Assembly (NCBI GenBank): GCA_902702965.1
Contig: CACRXP010000002.1
Span: 1,578,512 to 1,642,511 of the forward strand
Origin: Spirometra erinaceieuropaei
Lineage: Eukaryota > Platyhelminthes > Cestoda > Diphyllobothriidea > Diphyllobothriidae
DNA length: 64,000 nucleotides
Reading direction: 5' to 3'
Part shown: positions 11,310-22,484 of the stretch, one piece after another
Layout of the letters: each line of letters starts with the position of its first letter
How positions within the stretch are numbered: position 1 is the first letter of the stretch
Program-made: the position numbers and the translations under genes
The notes under the pieces: model-generated
Databases searched by the model: none
The model's input: only the letters and a program-made list of their open reading frames with translations
What the model was told of the DNA's origin: nothing

Positions 11310-12202
11310 GTGCGGCCAGTGCACAGTTTTAAAAATTTTAACCGGAATTCTGAAATACGTTCTGCATTAGGAAGGATTACTTTAGTGTGATTGTAATATT
11401 GATTGTCATACAGCATGATTCCAAAGTACTTCAGTCCCTCCAGGATGCCCGCTTTTGGATGAACTAATCTTTGGTCGTCCATCACACTAGCTAAAAATTA
11501 CTGCTGATGTTATACAAATGTTTCCACTGATTTCGATTTCTTTGTAAATTCAAGAGTATTTTATAGAAAGGATGTGCCGAAGTATCCCTTTCTATATCCA
11601 TTTGTGGCAAATCACATCTTCTTCAAATTCTACACTCGAGGAAGGGTTGTATTTAGATTTCAAATAACACAAACAAGTCCCGAATAATTTTGTGTCCGAT
11701 CTGCCGTTACATTTGCGTTTAGGGTTTACAGTCTACAATCTGTGTACTTTCCAGGTAAGGAAAATCATAAATTCCTCCATGCCACCAAGACGCCAAGTTA
11801 CACTCATAAAATTTTGCATCAGGTATGGACTATGTAGGATACTTCAAAGGGAGCATTAAGAAACAGACACAAACGATGTTGCTTGAATGAAAATTTTAAG
11901 GTCCTGAAAATATCATAATAAGAAACTTTTTAAAACTAAAAGATATCCTCTATTCGAGTTTAAAGTCTGAAGCGAACAGAAGAGATATTCTTGCATATAT
12001 TCCCCATAAAATATATTCGAATTTATAAGGAAAAATCCACACTGCATGTGTAGTCATTTTTATCGAGTGCGGTTTTTGTAGTCGATCGAAAAAGTGCAGT
12101 CAGAAGCGAGGCTAAAATAGCTTTGGATTGAGCTGTGTGATAATCATAAATAACGCTCTTCAGAATTTCGACCAGCATTTCATGAGACCGGCCACTGGCG
12201 GT
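11310..12202. repeat. Fold-back TA element, diverged copy (C)
   Basis: The right tip reads CATTTCATGAGACCGGCCACTGGC and the left has GAATTCTGAAATACGTTCTGC followed by AGGAAGGATTAC. Internal landmarks in family order are present: AGCATGATTCC, CAGGATGCCCGC and the mid-element AAATTTTGCATCAGG core. The left tip is degraded, so its start is approximate, and no TA pair can be assigned with confidence. Confidence 0.65.
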
Positions 12203-12810
12203 GTTCTACCGAAATGGATACCTCTTGCGCATATGTATCGATGCATGAAGCGACAAAAGCGAAGGTAAAAGCAGACTATTTCCAACTCTGTGACCGTCTA
12301 GAAAAAAAACTAATCATATGGCTCGCTCGCCGCCCCCATAGAAGTAGCAGAGACGAACAAAGTCAGTCCTCTCCGGGCAACGGGGCTGTAGTGGACGCAT
12401 ATTGGTGTAAACTCCGGCCATGCATAGCATCTTTTAGTAGACACGGTTTAACAGTCAGCCGCCTTTGTTATTCGCTGTTATTCCTAGTGGAGTGGTAGCG
12501 AACGTCTCGAAAGTGCGCGCATTTTGGCATTTTTTGTTCACAGAGTTGAATATTCTAGAATGCGCTGTTCAATTAGCATTTTTTCGACTGGAATTGTGAA
12601 AGATACGGCTGGCAGAGATTTCGTTTGGTAAAACTATCATTCTTTGGGCAACAGCTAAGCTGAAACGGTCGTTTTACACCAGTTTTATTTTGCGAAATCC
12701 GCAACCAATATTTTCTGCCTGGAATACTGCGTTAGGACCCTGGTCAAGGCTTCATTTGATCCAACGCAAACTAAAAGTAAAGGTGGCCTATGCGAACTGT
12801 ACGGCGGACG
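12203..12810. other. No recognisable feature
   Basis: Between fold-back copies. An open frame at 12214-12498 of 94 codons has no motif and I do not treat it as a gene. Confidence 0.4.
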
Positions 12811-12812
12811 TA

Positions 12813-13801
12813 AAGTAGGTGGGCTAACTCATTAAATTTCAACCGAAATTCCGAAATGCATTTTCGTTTCGAAAAGATTAATTAAGTAGGATTGTAAAAC
12901 TAATCATCGTGCAGCATAATTATGTAATAAATCAGTCACCTCAAGATGCCGGCTTTCAAACGAACTTCTTTTCTGTCGCATGCAAAAACCACACTGCAAA
13001 AAAATGACTACATAAGTAACATGCGTTTTTCTCATTGATTTTCGATGTCCTTAAAAATTCTATTATATTTCATGGTGAGCATGCATAAGAATATCAATTC
13101 TTCTAATCATTTGGTGGAAAATTACGTCCTCTTCATATTTTATACTCAAAAAAGGTATAATTGGATTTAAAAAGTTTCTAATTATTTGATTTTTTAATAC
13201 CGCGAAATGCCCGTTCATAAAAATCGTGTCTCTGCATTTGCCAATGTTGCTTGTAAAGTTTACAATATGGCTCAAAGCCTTTGCTAAATTTTATGAACCC
13301 CACATGGTCTCCTCTTAATACTGTAGACAAATATATGGTTTTCCATACGCGGAAAATATACGGCTTGTAGTTTGGAAACCCTGAATGCAAGCGCAACGGA
13401 TAGTCGAGGTTCAAAGTCATTCGGGAATTAAAAACGTTCTTGAAAATCGAATTATGCCCTTTGTTTGAGTAAAAAATTGAAACAAGACGTAAGTTCCTAC
13501 TGAATGACCCAAAGAATGAATATTGTTTATGCATGTTTTTCATAAGATATAATTGAATCTTTAGGGGTATCGAAAATCAATGAGAAAACTGCATGCTACT
13601 TGAGTAGTCAATTTTTACAGAGTGTGGCTTAGCATGCAGCCAAAAAAACTTCCTTCGAAAGCCGGCATCTTAAGGTAACTGAATTATTATAGAATTATGC
13701 TGCGGGACGAGTAATTTTAAAATCCTACTTAAATAGTCTTTTCGAAGTGAAGACGCATTTCAGAATTTCGGTTGATATTTCATGAGTTAGCCCACCTACT
13801 G
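12813..13801. repeat. Fold-back TA element, intact copy (D), subfamily II
   Basis: It is 989 bp, with left tip AAGTAGGTGGGCTAACTCAT (first base changed from C) and right tip ATGAGTTAGCCCACCTACTG, flanked by TA at 12811-12812 and 13802-13803. The inverted arms extend to about 13190 and from about 13430. The core includes CGTGTCTCTGCATTTGCCAA and TTTACAATATGGCTC, which are the sites later used by PLE insertions in two other copies. The overlapping minus-strand open frames at 13063-13543 are simply this repeat. Confidence 0.85.
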
Positions 13802-13803
13802 TA

Positions 13804-14459
13804 AGTCGTAAACCACAAAGTGGCAATTCAGCGAAATTTCAAAATTTAGGCGTTGTGATCAAACTGCATCCTTACCACTTCCTTGTCTTTACGCCTAAAC
13901 TCTGCGTGTCTTGTTGAATGGCAGTCGGAGTGGTCAGTGAGTTGTCTCAGAGTAACATTTTTAGCGAGCATGAGGGAGCCCACATTCTACAAGAAGTCGT
14001 TTTTTGCGCTGGCGGGCCAATTTTTTTGAGGCCCTAGTTAGTCCGCTTTCCCGAACGTGCCTCATACTTTCTGCCAAAAAGCATTTCTCGGGAATCTAGA
14101 GGAAGCACTACTAGGTTCGTTCAAACCAGGAACAATAGAACCCCGATGCAGACTGTTGGCGGGACGGCTACAATCAAACTTATTTTTCAGCAAAGAATCT
14201 GATATTGAAGTCACAAGTCAGTTTTCCGTGATCTAAACTCACCCAGCATTCGGGGGTTGCAGTGCACCTACTTCATCAACGCGGACGTCTTTCTGCTGTT
14301 AACTAAGATGCCATACGTGGACTTGTGCCACAAGGCTGCGGGCGTTGAGTAAATAGATCTCCGACTGTGAGAGAACAGAAGCCGCTGGAAAAAGTGTATT
14401 AGTTTTAAATCACACTAAATCAGGGCTCTGGACAACTTCCGTGGAGGCTAGGCAAAAGA
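13804..14459. other. Unassigned, possibly the 5' part of the neighbouring PLE
   Basis: No readable RT motifs. Its position directly before the PLE copy at 14460 makes a decayed 5' portion of that element plausible, but I cannot show it. Confidence 0.3.
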
Positions 14460-15640
14460 GGGCTCTCCGGACTTCCGACTACCAGAAGTAGGTCATCCTC
14501 ACAGAATTGGCATTTATCTCACGAATCCCAACCGGGGGCCCTTGGGTACATCGTACTTGTCATGCGCGCCATCAATGTTAAGGGTTCTTTATGCAGAACT
14601 TTCTCTTACCAAAAACAGCATCAACGACTGGGAGGTGCTCCTATAGGTTCGCCTATATCAGGTGTTTCCGCGGAAGCCATAATGCAGAAACCAAAATTTA
14701 TAGCTCTTCCTACAGTTAATTAAAAGCTATGACTGGGCTATGGAGATGACACATTTGACATTGTGGAGAAAAGCCACTTGTATCTGCTTCGCACGAATCT
14801 CAACTCTACATTTCCAGGAATCGCATCTACTTTCGAAGCGGAGTCTGGCGCATAACTCCCATTTCTGGGTGTCCCTGTACGTCGAAGAACTGGTGGATCA
14901 CTTCACACATTAGTTTATCGCGATGAGGAATATTCATAGGCCATCCTTCATTTTGAGAACAACCATTGCGTATTCCACAAAAGGAGTTCTGCCCACATCC
15001 TGCTAAATCGAGCCAAAACACTCAGTTTTGATGTAGAAAGTTGTCAGACAGGAATAAAATACCTCATCAACTTATTTCCTCATAACGGGTTATTGCATGA
15101 GACAAAATGAGCGCTACGGCCACCCAAGCATCAAGAACACTCATCTGGCGTACTCTCCCATACCTGAGAAACGTATCTGAGCTCTTCGAAAGACAGTTGA
15201 GAAAGCATCAGATACAAATTTTACACTAACCCACAACTACCTTGCGTAAATGGCCTGTATATCCTAAAGACAGGGTTGGCCACCTAGATAGAAAAGCAAT
15301 TGTCTGCTAGATCCCATGTGTCAGTTTTGATGCCGTCTATTGTGGCCATATTGGGAATTTTATTTCAACCCGTAAACATCGACATCGTTTAGCGGTGAAG
15401 AGACAAGCTAATCTATCCCAGCTTGATACACACACGCTCGACACTGGACACAAATTTGTATTGGAGATCACTCGCATTGCTGGTGCCTGCCCAACAAGGA
15501 AAGGCCCTGAATTCCTAGAATCAGTCCACTCAGATTAGGCATGCATCGGTTGGCATACCGATCTGAGTCCTGTGCACAAATGTCTAAGGGACGGGTGGAA
15601 ACAAACGCAGTCTATACAAAGGGGATGACGAAATGAAATT
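14460..15640 (+). mobile_element. Penelope-like element, degraded RT plus GIY-YIG copy (PLE2)
   Basis: On the plus strand, with several stops and frame changes, the order of a PLE is readable. GAPIGSPISGVSAEAIMQ (RT palm entry) is at 14634-14687. The active-site block YGDDTFDIVE is at about 14739-14768, where the usual YVDD or YADD has become YGDD. LPFLGVPVRRRTGGS and an HFENNHCVFHKRSSAHILLNRA block follow. The endonuclease part then shows VSFDAVYCG, a HRHRLAVKRQANLSQLDTHT block and ITRIAGACPTRKGPEFLESV, ending at a stop near 15536. Coding runs through both domains in canonical order, so this is one element and not a mosaic. It differs from PLE1/PLE3 in its endonuclease tail and belongs to another PLE family. 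Confidence 0.8.
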
Positions 15641-16189
15641 GTCGCGCATTGGCGCAGGCTTCGGTCAACCGTAGAATCACTTGTTCTACGCCGTTGCGAC
15701 GATGTCTACCCTGAAAGGAGAGAGTAGACACGGTGAATTACACGTGATTTAGTTTATAGTGGGTATACATGGCCCATAATACTGATGACGAGGTGGGGAA
15801 ATAGTCGAGAATCCTTTCGTTTCCAAAGAATCTCGCCTATTTCACATGCGTATACATTTATATAGTTACATGTACATACACGGAGGGTGACCCAAATGAG
15901 ACCGAACCCTAATTATTATTACAAGTTGCAAACAGATGAGACAGAATTTTATTCCATTTTGGCACAGCAAATGTCCAAAATGTAGACCCTGTGCAGGAAC
16001 CTTAAGAAGACTTTATATTGCATTCAGTGAGTGTGACAATGTCCTCATTTTAGCCTATTTTGAATACATTGTCGCTCTCATCTCACCTGGTTCATAGCCT
16101 ACACTCGGAGCACTTTAAGAATAGAATAACGTGTTCATGCTGTTCAAAAACATTTCTCCGGCCAGAGTTATAAAGATGTTAAATGTCTT
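15641..16189. other. Left flank of the mariner relic
   Basis: No gene. The block near 15885-15910 (GGGTGACCCAAATGAGACCG) may be near a terminal repeat of the following mariner-like element, but I found no convincing inverted partner on the right side. Confidence 0.3.
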
Positions 16190-16436
16190 TGGAATGAAGC
16201 ATATGATAGACGGCCTCAATTGGAATCGGAAATCTACGAATTGGTACAAAAATTCGAACAAACTGATAACACTCACAACACGGATAAACCTGGTGCACCA
16301 AGGACAGTAGGGACTATTACCAGTCAAGATTTAGTCAACAGCCCTCGGAAATCCCAGAGACCTGCTTCTGTAGAGTTGCGTATATCGCGATCGTCTTTAC
16401 GTCGGATATCGCCTTGCAAGATTTGGTAGCAGGATC

Positions 16437-16757
16437 GATCAGATGTAGTTATGCAGCCCCACCTGAGGCAAGCAAACCCCAACCACCTGTAATACGAGGA
16501 CGCTGGTAATAGGGGTTTTTGCAGGTGGGGCTGGGGAACGCACAGGCGACGGGGTCAAGTAGTTGTATGCAAAAGAAGGGCCATTGAGAATGCGAGGTTG
16601 TGCTCTGAGTGGTTGAGAAGTAGTTGCCCTAACACCTAGCCCTAACTCTAAGCCCTAACCCTAACCGCTAGCCCCAACTCCTAACCATAAACCCTAACCC
16701 TAACCCCAACCCCAACAGTATGTGTCACCAGAAGGGACTACATAACCACATCTTACC
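16437..16757 (+). mobile_element. Telomere-repeat-bearing inverted-repeat element, copy T1
   Basis: It is 321 bp. The left end GATCAGATGTAGTTATGC and the right end reading CATAACCACATCTTACC are inverted repeats of about 17 bp with few mismatches. The flanks are GCAGGATC at 16429-16436 and GCAGCATC at 16758-16765, an 8-bp target duplication with one mismatch, the size made by hAT-type transposases. Internally it carries a degenerate (CCCTAA)n array at 16627-16715. A second copy in the opposite orientation is at 43024. It has no coding capacity, so it is a MITE-like non-autonomous element. The host sequence is the mariner relic. Confidence 0.75.
16627..16715 (+). repeat. Degenerate telomere-like (CCCTAA)n array
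   Basis: About 14 units of CCCTAA with variants such as CCCCAA and CCTAAC. It is embedded in the inverted-repeat element at 16437-16757, not at a chromosome end. Confidence 0.85.
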
Positions 16758-17330
16758 GCAGCATCAAGTGCCAAGGACCCTCGGAAAGTCTAGAGACGTG
16801 TTTCTGCAGAACTGCGTATCTCACGATAGTCTTTACAATGCATCATGCCGTATATCGGCTTCCCCCTATATTTCGCGTGCACTGTACGCTCTCAACCTTT
16901 GTAGATGCCCGAAACGGTTGTCCTGGCTTTTTGAGTCACATTATTTGGTCGGACGAAGCCTGCCTCAAACTGAGAGGACAAATGACTCGTCTACAGTTTA
17001 TACATCTGGAGCCTAATTTGCTTGGCGCCACAGTTTGGGTGACGTTCGCAGTAGAGAATTAACGGAGCCGTTTTTCTTTGATAATATAGTGATGGCCAAA
17101 TCATATGAAAAAATGGTAAATTGAAAGTTGTCGCCAATATTGTCTCAATGCACAGATTAAGCTGATTTGGCGCCCTTGCTCATTATGGCCTCTCTGGTCG
17201 AAAATGGCTTGATGCATATTTTTGAGCAGGTGGATAGGCTGCCGCGATGTCGTGGAATGGTCCATAGGCTCCTCGGCCTTATCCACAAGGTACAAAAGTG
17301 TGAAGAGAACAACTATCAGAAGCAAATGCA

Positions 17331-17698
17331 CCAAATTCTATGCGAAAGTACCGCATCCCATTTGGTTTTTAGTCTATACGCAAAAATGCCTTCAACGACT
17401 ATTAGGCGAAATGGGTCTTACGTCATTTTACGCAGAAAAAGTAGGCTGGTTACTATGGGCAACAAGCGGTAATAAATTGCCGTTCCAAGTTATCTCAAAA
17501 TTGCTATTGTCTCACCTCGTGCGTTGAGGCAAAAGGAAACCAAAAGAAATCCAGATAGGAAATCCAAGCATTTGGTGAACTCACCCTTTCGTGATAGACC
17601 TATCCGAAGTAACTGACTCTACAATATAAACAGGTAACGCGTAAATATGCAAGTACTTTTCACACCTAGCTTGGACACCCAATGAAGAGGATTGATTA
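17331..17698. other. Remains of the mariner 3' side, nothing else recognised
   Basis: An open frame to about 17527 continues the mariner relic without recognisable motifs. No terminal repeat was identified. Confidence 0.3.
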
Positions 17699-18008
17699 TT
17701 GCGGCAGAGAGGACTCGTCTACTTAATCGCATTAACCAGCTGTGACGCAGTCAATTTCGACCAAACCGGCAAATATGTTCCCTTTTGTATGCATGAGTGT
17801 CGACCATCTAGTGAGAAGGAGACGAAATCATCTGGCTGTGGTGGTCATGCATACAATGGACAGGGGCACACATTTGCTTGCAGGGGAAATCACTGAGTTT
17901 ACGTCTGTTCAACAAGGAATAACCCCAAACTCCCGGGGCACGCATCAACAGACACGCCTATTGGGATGCCATTTGCGACCTTCTCGGGGCAGGCGAAAAT
18001 TAGCGTAG
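17699..18008 (+). pseudogene. GIY-YIG endonuclease fragment of a PLE (PLE9)
   Basis: The first frame gives GLVYLI, SCDAVNFDQTGKYVP and MHECRP, the start of a PLE-type GIY-YIG fold (VY-I, Cys-containing knuckle, Y-G-TG). The +1 frame continues with VRRRRNHLAVVVMH, and the first frame returns with a GQGHTFAC block. These match the EH-LAVRR...H...TGHTF spacing of the family. At least two frameshifts are present. No reverse transcriptase domain is visible upstream, so the copy is 5'-truncated or its 5' part is lost. Confidence 0.55.
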
Positions 18009-18690
18009 TCTATTTTTAACCGGGAGACGGGTTCTACTGGACCCTTGCCTGGTGCGGACTTTAGCCAGTGAATATTTAGTTAGGATTGGGGGCGAAAATG
18101 AGCTGTTTTTGTTGAATGCCGCGTTCAGCCATCCAATATGCACCTTAATAAAGCAATTCATAAAGGAGAAAACATATTAGAGAACTGTTTTCGGCTTATC
18201 AAGGTCATGTCCATCACAGGTTTTGTTGAGGACATCCACTGTGTCGTAGACTGGAGCCCATCATAAGAAAAGCTTGCAAACACTGTGCAACCGACCATTT
18301 GCGAAAAAAACGCTTGAGAACTCATTATACGGTCAAAAGTTCCTACGAGCTGCTGCATTTTGAAGGTGTCGATCAATAAATGTACAATACGCCATATTTT
18401 CGTGCAGGTGACTAAGGAAATTGAGAAGCATGATGCATTCACGGAGATCTCAAAGAGCCTTAATGTTCGGCGGACTCCCCCGTTGCCAGAGGGTGCACAG
18501 TAACTTTCTAGAGTAAAATTCCACCGGTACTCAAAGAAGGCTTTTGGACATCGGCCAATCTGTTGAGAAGAAGCCTGGCTAAAATCTTTATTTCTACAAC
18601 ATCTTCATTCAGCAAGTCAGGCAGCGTCAGCTGCACCCGCAGCGTTGAAAAACAGAAAAACTGCACATCAGGCTTCATTAAATTCGCGAC
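18009..18690. other. Unassigned, may include the 3' tail of PLE4
   Basis: It lies downstream (minus sense) of the PLE4 endonuclease end. Open frames on the minus strand at 18158-18442 and 18508-18708 have no motifs I recognise. A 3' untranslated tail of PLE4 is expected here. Confidence 0.35.
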
Positions 18691-19554
18691 TTTTCTTGCT
18701 GCTGGCAAAGGAGATTATGTTCTCGACTAGCAAGGTAAATCCATGACCTGTTGCATAGGTGTAGGCAGCCACTTTTGATAATCCGTCACCCCGTTGCACG
18801 GCGGGCTTATGTCCGTGTATGCGCGATCTGAACAGGGGTTCAGTCTAACCTGTGTAGTTACAGTAGATTTGCTAACTCATGAAGTGTTAACCGAAGTGTT
18901 GAAATGGGTTTTCTACCCGAAAAGATTACTTAGCTGGGGTTTTAATATTAACCCTTATGCAACATAACTCCAAGACAGTTTAGTTACTTCAGGATTAGGG
19001 CTTTCGAACGAACTTACTTTCGACTGCTTGCAAAAACTACATTCTGTAAAAAGTGATTGCTTATGTAGTATGAAGTTTCTCACTGATTTTCGCTGCCTTT
19101 ACACATTTAAATATAACTCGTAGAAGGTGTGCATAAAGTATTCATTCTTGTACCTATTTGGTAGAAAATTACCTCTTCTTCAAATTTTATATTTGAAGGA
19201 AGTGTCTAATTCGGTTTTGAAAAACTTTTCTGATTCCCGAATAATTTTGGACCCGAATTACCGCTACCTTTTATTCAGGGTTTCCAAAATACAAGGCGTA
19301 TAGTTTCCATGTGCGGAAAATTATACACTTCTGTATGCTATTAAGAGGCGACCATATAGGGTTCATAAAATTTAAAATGGAATCTGAGCTATCTTGTAAA
19401 CTTTACAAACAACATTGGTAAATGCAGAGCCACGATGTTTTGCCAGTAGAAACGAAGAGACGAGTCCCGGGAAGCAGTCATGAACAAGGAGACACGATCG
19501 CTGGGACAAGAACTTCGCTTGCCTGACATGCCAAAGTCCTTCAGCTCCTGAAAT

Positions 19555-19995
19555 TCTACCTCAAGACGCACTTCACGTTGAACGGGACAATCTACGAATG
19601 GGTGAAGGGCACACCAATGGATTTGCCGATTTCGGGATGCATCGCCGAGGTGGTCCTACAACGGTTAGAGTCGCTGCTCTTCCAGTACCACAGACTAAAG
19701 TTCTGGGCCCGATATGCGGATGATATCTTCCTCATTATCGACCGGGATTAACTGCTGACATTCAAAGGACGTCTGAATGCGGTCTTCCTGGACATACAAT
19801 TTACTATGGATGAGGAGGAGAACAACCAGCTGGCCTTCCTGGATGTCCTCATATGCCGCAAAGACTGTGGTGGCCTAAAGGAAAGCAACAAATACGATGC
19901 AAGTACTGAGCTTCAACAGCAACCACCCAATCAGCCACAAACGCAGTTGTGTAAGGACGCTCGATCGGCGTGTTGAAACGCACTGCAGTGAGCCG
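19555..19995 (+). pseudogene. PLE reverse transcriptase, palm and thumb fragment
   Basis: The frame reads LLKFYLKTHFTLNG, WVKGTPMDLPISGCIAEVVL, QRLESLLFQYHRLKFWARYADDIFLIID, then after an in-frame stop LNAVFLDIQFTMDEEENNQL and AFLDVLICRK. The YADD box with both catalytic aspartates is intact. The usual GSPISG motif has become DLPISG. The fingers domain is absent, so the copy was 5'-truncated on insertion. A further LSFNSNHPISHKRSCVRTL block leads to the connector. Confidence 0.85.
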
Positions 19996-20224
19996 GAAGA
20001 CAAGATTGCCGAACTACAATAATTCCGACGGGTATTCAAAGCCAATGGCTACCCGCGCAACTTCGTCAACCGGTGCATATGCAAAAGGGACACAAGACAA
20101 AACCGCATGGACCCCAAGCTTTGGTGAGCGCTCCCGTATATCAATAACGTCTCAAAGATGTCGATCGCCTTCTTGCACGACTTGGGATTGGAGTTACACA
20201 TAAACCGGAGACAATCATCAGGCG

Positions 20225-20560
20225 TCAGGTAATGAAACCGAAAGACCCGCTGACGCGGCAAGAAACCCCTGGAGCCATTTATCGAATTTGATGTAATTGC
20301 GGGCAAAGCAAGTACGCCGGAGAAACTGGAAGACAGCTCCGAACGCGAATGGCCGAACACGCTGCAGTAATGCGGAGAATGACGCCAGCCCTCAGGATGC
20401 GGCTCATTCGACGAAATCCGACCACACATTCAATTTCGACGAGGCCGAGATTCTCGCTAGCGTTAACAACAGAGTGAGCCGCGAGATACTTGAGTCCTGG
20501 TTTACCGGCCCCTAGTCTGTTAACAAGTGCAACGACCTTCGCTTTCCATACTCGGTGCTG
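20225..20560 (+). pseudogene. PLE GIY-YIG endonuclease domain of PLE3
   Basis: GAIYRI, an in-frame stop, then CNCGQSKYAGETGRQLRTRMAEHAA form the GIY-YIG core with its CxC knuckle. A frame change leads to HTFNFDEAEILAS, VNNRVSREILESWFTGP and CNDLRFPYSV. Glu and Gly of the GETGR segment are retained. The domain lies C-terminal to RT, as in canonical Penelope elements. It is inactivated by a stop and frameshifts. Confidence 0.8.
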
Positions 20561-21491
20561 AAACTTCGCCTAGGCGGAGTAATTAGCCCCATGGGAAGCG
20601 CTCAGGCGAAAATTGCTCCCAACGTCAGGGTCAGTGGGTCAGATGGTCGAGTAATCATCCCACCAACATCCAACACCCGTGATGAAATTGCAGCAATTAA
20701 CGACGCGAATGTCGGCCATCGAACAATCATCACATCAAGTGCAACAATCCCTCATGAAAGGGGAGGGGGAATCGTGAATTTTTGTGGATATGCGGTAGCA
20801 TGGTGACTGCATCCTATAAATATTTCATCTCCTTGTGCATGAACTACCCGTATCTGCTATCGTCTCTAATGATGGGTTTGAGTGGGAATCTGAAGCTCCA
20901 AGTGAATACAACTCTTGTTCCAGCGATCGTGTTTCCTTATTTACACGATGTTTTATAAGCGGGCATTTCATGATCTTGAATTCTCATAACTATAAACATT
21001 TTAAAACCGAATTATACGCTTCCTCCAAGTATACGCTTGGAAGAATACGTGATTTTCTATCAAATGAGTAAAAGTATGAATATTTTTTATGCATATTTTC
21101 TATGAGATACATTGAAGTTGTAGGAGCATCGGAAATCAATGAGAAAAAACTGATACTATTAGGCGGTCATTTTTTACGGTATGTAGTTTTTGCAGGCGCC
21201 CGAAGAGAAGTTCGTTCGAAATCTGGCATCTTGATGTAAATGAAATATCTAGCGATTATGCTGCACGGTGATTAAAACTGCAAACCTAGTTAAGTAACCT
21301 TTTTGAGACGAAAACCAATTTCAGCATTCCGGTTAACAGTACACGAGTTAGCACAACTGCTATACACGGGCAGTTTAGGCACGAAATGCGACACTCTACA
21401 CCCGACCGCTCACTGGCATTAAATCTATCCTTGATTTTCATAACTCTACTGCGCAAGGTAGCTTTGGGCCGGTATGCAGTTCTGGCAGCTA

Positions 21492-22484
21492 CAGTAAGTG
21501 CGCGAACTCATGAAATGTCAACCGAAATTCCGAAATACGTTTTGGTTCCGAAAAGATTGATTAAATAGAGTTGTAAAACTAATCATCGTGAAGCATAATT
21601 ATATATTAATTCAGTTACCTCAGGATGCCGGCCTTCGAAGGAACTTCTTGCTGGCTGTATGGAGACACCATACGGTGTAGAAAATGACTACTTAATTAAC
21701 ATGCATTTTTCTCACCGATTTTCAATGCTCCTAAATATTAAATCCCATTTCATGGAAAACATGCACAAAAATATTCGTTCCCTTGCTCATTCGGTAGAAA
21801 AGTACGTCTTCTTCCAATTTTATACTCGAAGGAAAGAAATAATTCGGTCTTTAAGAAGCTTCTAATTATGAGATTTTTAATACCGTGAAATGGCTGTTCA
21901 TAAAAGCTCATGTCTCTGCATTTACTAGTGTGGCTTGTAAAGTCAACATTATGGCTCAAATCCTTTGCTAAATTTTATGTACCCTCTATGGTTACCTCTT
22001 TATACCGTAGAGAAAAGTATGGCTTTCGGTAGACGGAAAATATACGGCTTGTAGTTTGGAAACCCTGAATGCAAGTCTAACGGCAGGTCGGGTTCAAAAT
22101 TATTGAGGAATTGGATGCGTTTTTGAAAACCGAATTATACCCTTCCTTCGAGCGTAAAATTGTAAGAAGACATAAATTTCTACCGAATGAGCAAGTGAAT
22201 GAATATTTCATGCACTGTTTCCGTGAAATTTGATCGAATTTTCAAGGGGATCGAAAATCAATGAGAACAATTCATGTTACTTATGTAGTCACTTTTAACA
22301 GAGTGTGATTTTTACATGCAGCCAGCAAGAAGTTCGTTCAAAAGCCAGCATCCTGTGATAACTGAATTATTATAAAATAATGCTGGACGATGTTTAGCTT
22401 TACAACCCTACTTAATTAGTCTTTTCGACATGAAAACGCATTTCGGAGTTTCGGTTAACATTTCATGAGTTAACCAACCCACTG
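21492..22484. repeat. Fold-back TA element inserted in PLE4 (G)
   Basis: 993 bp, with left tip CAGTAAGTGCGCGAACTCAT after TA (21490-21491) and right tip GAGTTAACCAACCCACTG followed by TG, one change from TA. It interrupts the connector of PLE4 between the block at 21437-21489 and the one resuming at 22485. The uninterrupted version of that junction can be seen in PLE7 near 62095-62125. The internal order matches copy D throughout. Confidence 0.85.

Larger units (their letters stand above)
16190..17330 (+). pseudogene. Tc1/mariner-like transposase relic, interrupted and partly duplicated
   Basis: The DNA-binding part is readable at about 16220-16430: VQKFEQTDNTHNTDKPGAPR, then NSPRKSQRPASVELRIS and RSSLRRI, the helix-turn-helix linker of mariner-like transposases. 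After a 321-bp insertion, related sequence for the same PRK...AELRISR segment appears again at about 16770-16850. It is followed by FLSHIIWSDEACLKL, whose WSDEA holds the second catalytic aspartate of the DDE/D triad, and by HYGLSGRKWLDAYF with SRWIGCRDVVEWS at 17175-17275. Many frameshifts occur. The repeated linker segment on both sides of the insertion suggests two mariner copies or a partial duplication. It is not functional. Confidence 0.75.
19442..20943 (+). mobile_element. Penelope-like element with exact 11-bp target duplication (PLE3)
   Basis: CACGATGTTTT occurs at 19431-19441 and again at 20944-20954, directly flanking the insertion inside fold-back element E. The plus-strand content is a palm/thumb fragment of reverse transcriptase, a GIY-YIG endonuclease and a tail. 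The left ~100 bp (19442-19545) is an inverted copy of the family's terminal segment: the block around GACACGATCGCTGG is the reverse complement of the CCAGCGATCGTGTTTCC block near the right end. Such inverted 5' segments are characteristic of Penelope insertions. It is the same family as PLE1 and PLE8. The coding region has stops, so it is dead, but it is the youngest layer of this nest. Confidence 0.85.
18861..21360. repeat. Fold-back TA element with a PLE nested inside (E)
   Basis: The left tip CAGTAGATTTGCTAACTCAT is preceded by TA (18859-18860), and the right tip GAGTTAGCACAACTGC is followed by TA (21361-21362). The total is 2500 bp, but 19442-20943 plus one 11-bp duplicate is a later PLE insertion, leaving about 987 bp, the family's standard length. 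The element itself sits in the endonuclease of PLE4. Its right arm is about 85% like the arm at 61786-62045 by eye. Confidence 0.85.

Noticed and set aside
13063..13543. Overlapping minus frames of 70 and 121 codons as small genes
   Set aside because: They are translations of fold-back copy D. The same sequence in other copies has different frames and stops.
16627..16715. True telomere or chromosome-end sequence
   Set aside because: The array is short, degenerate and enclosed in an element with inverted repeats and a flanking duplication. A second copy has the same structure.
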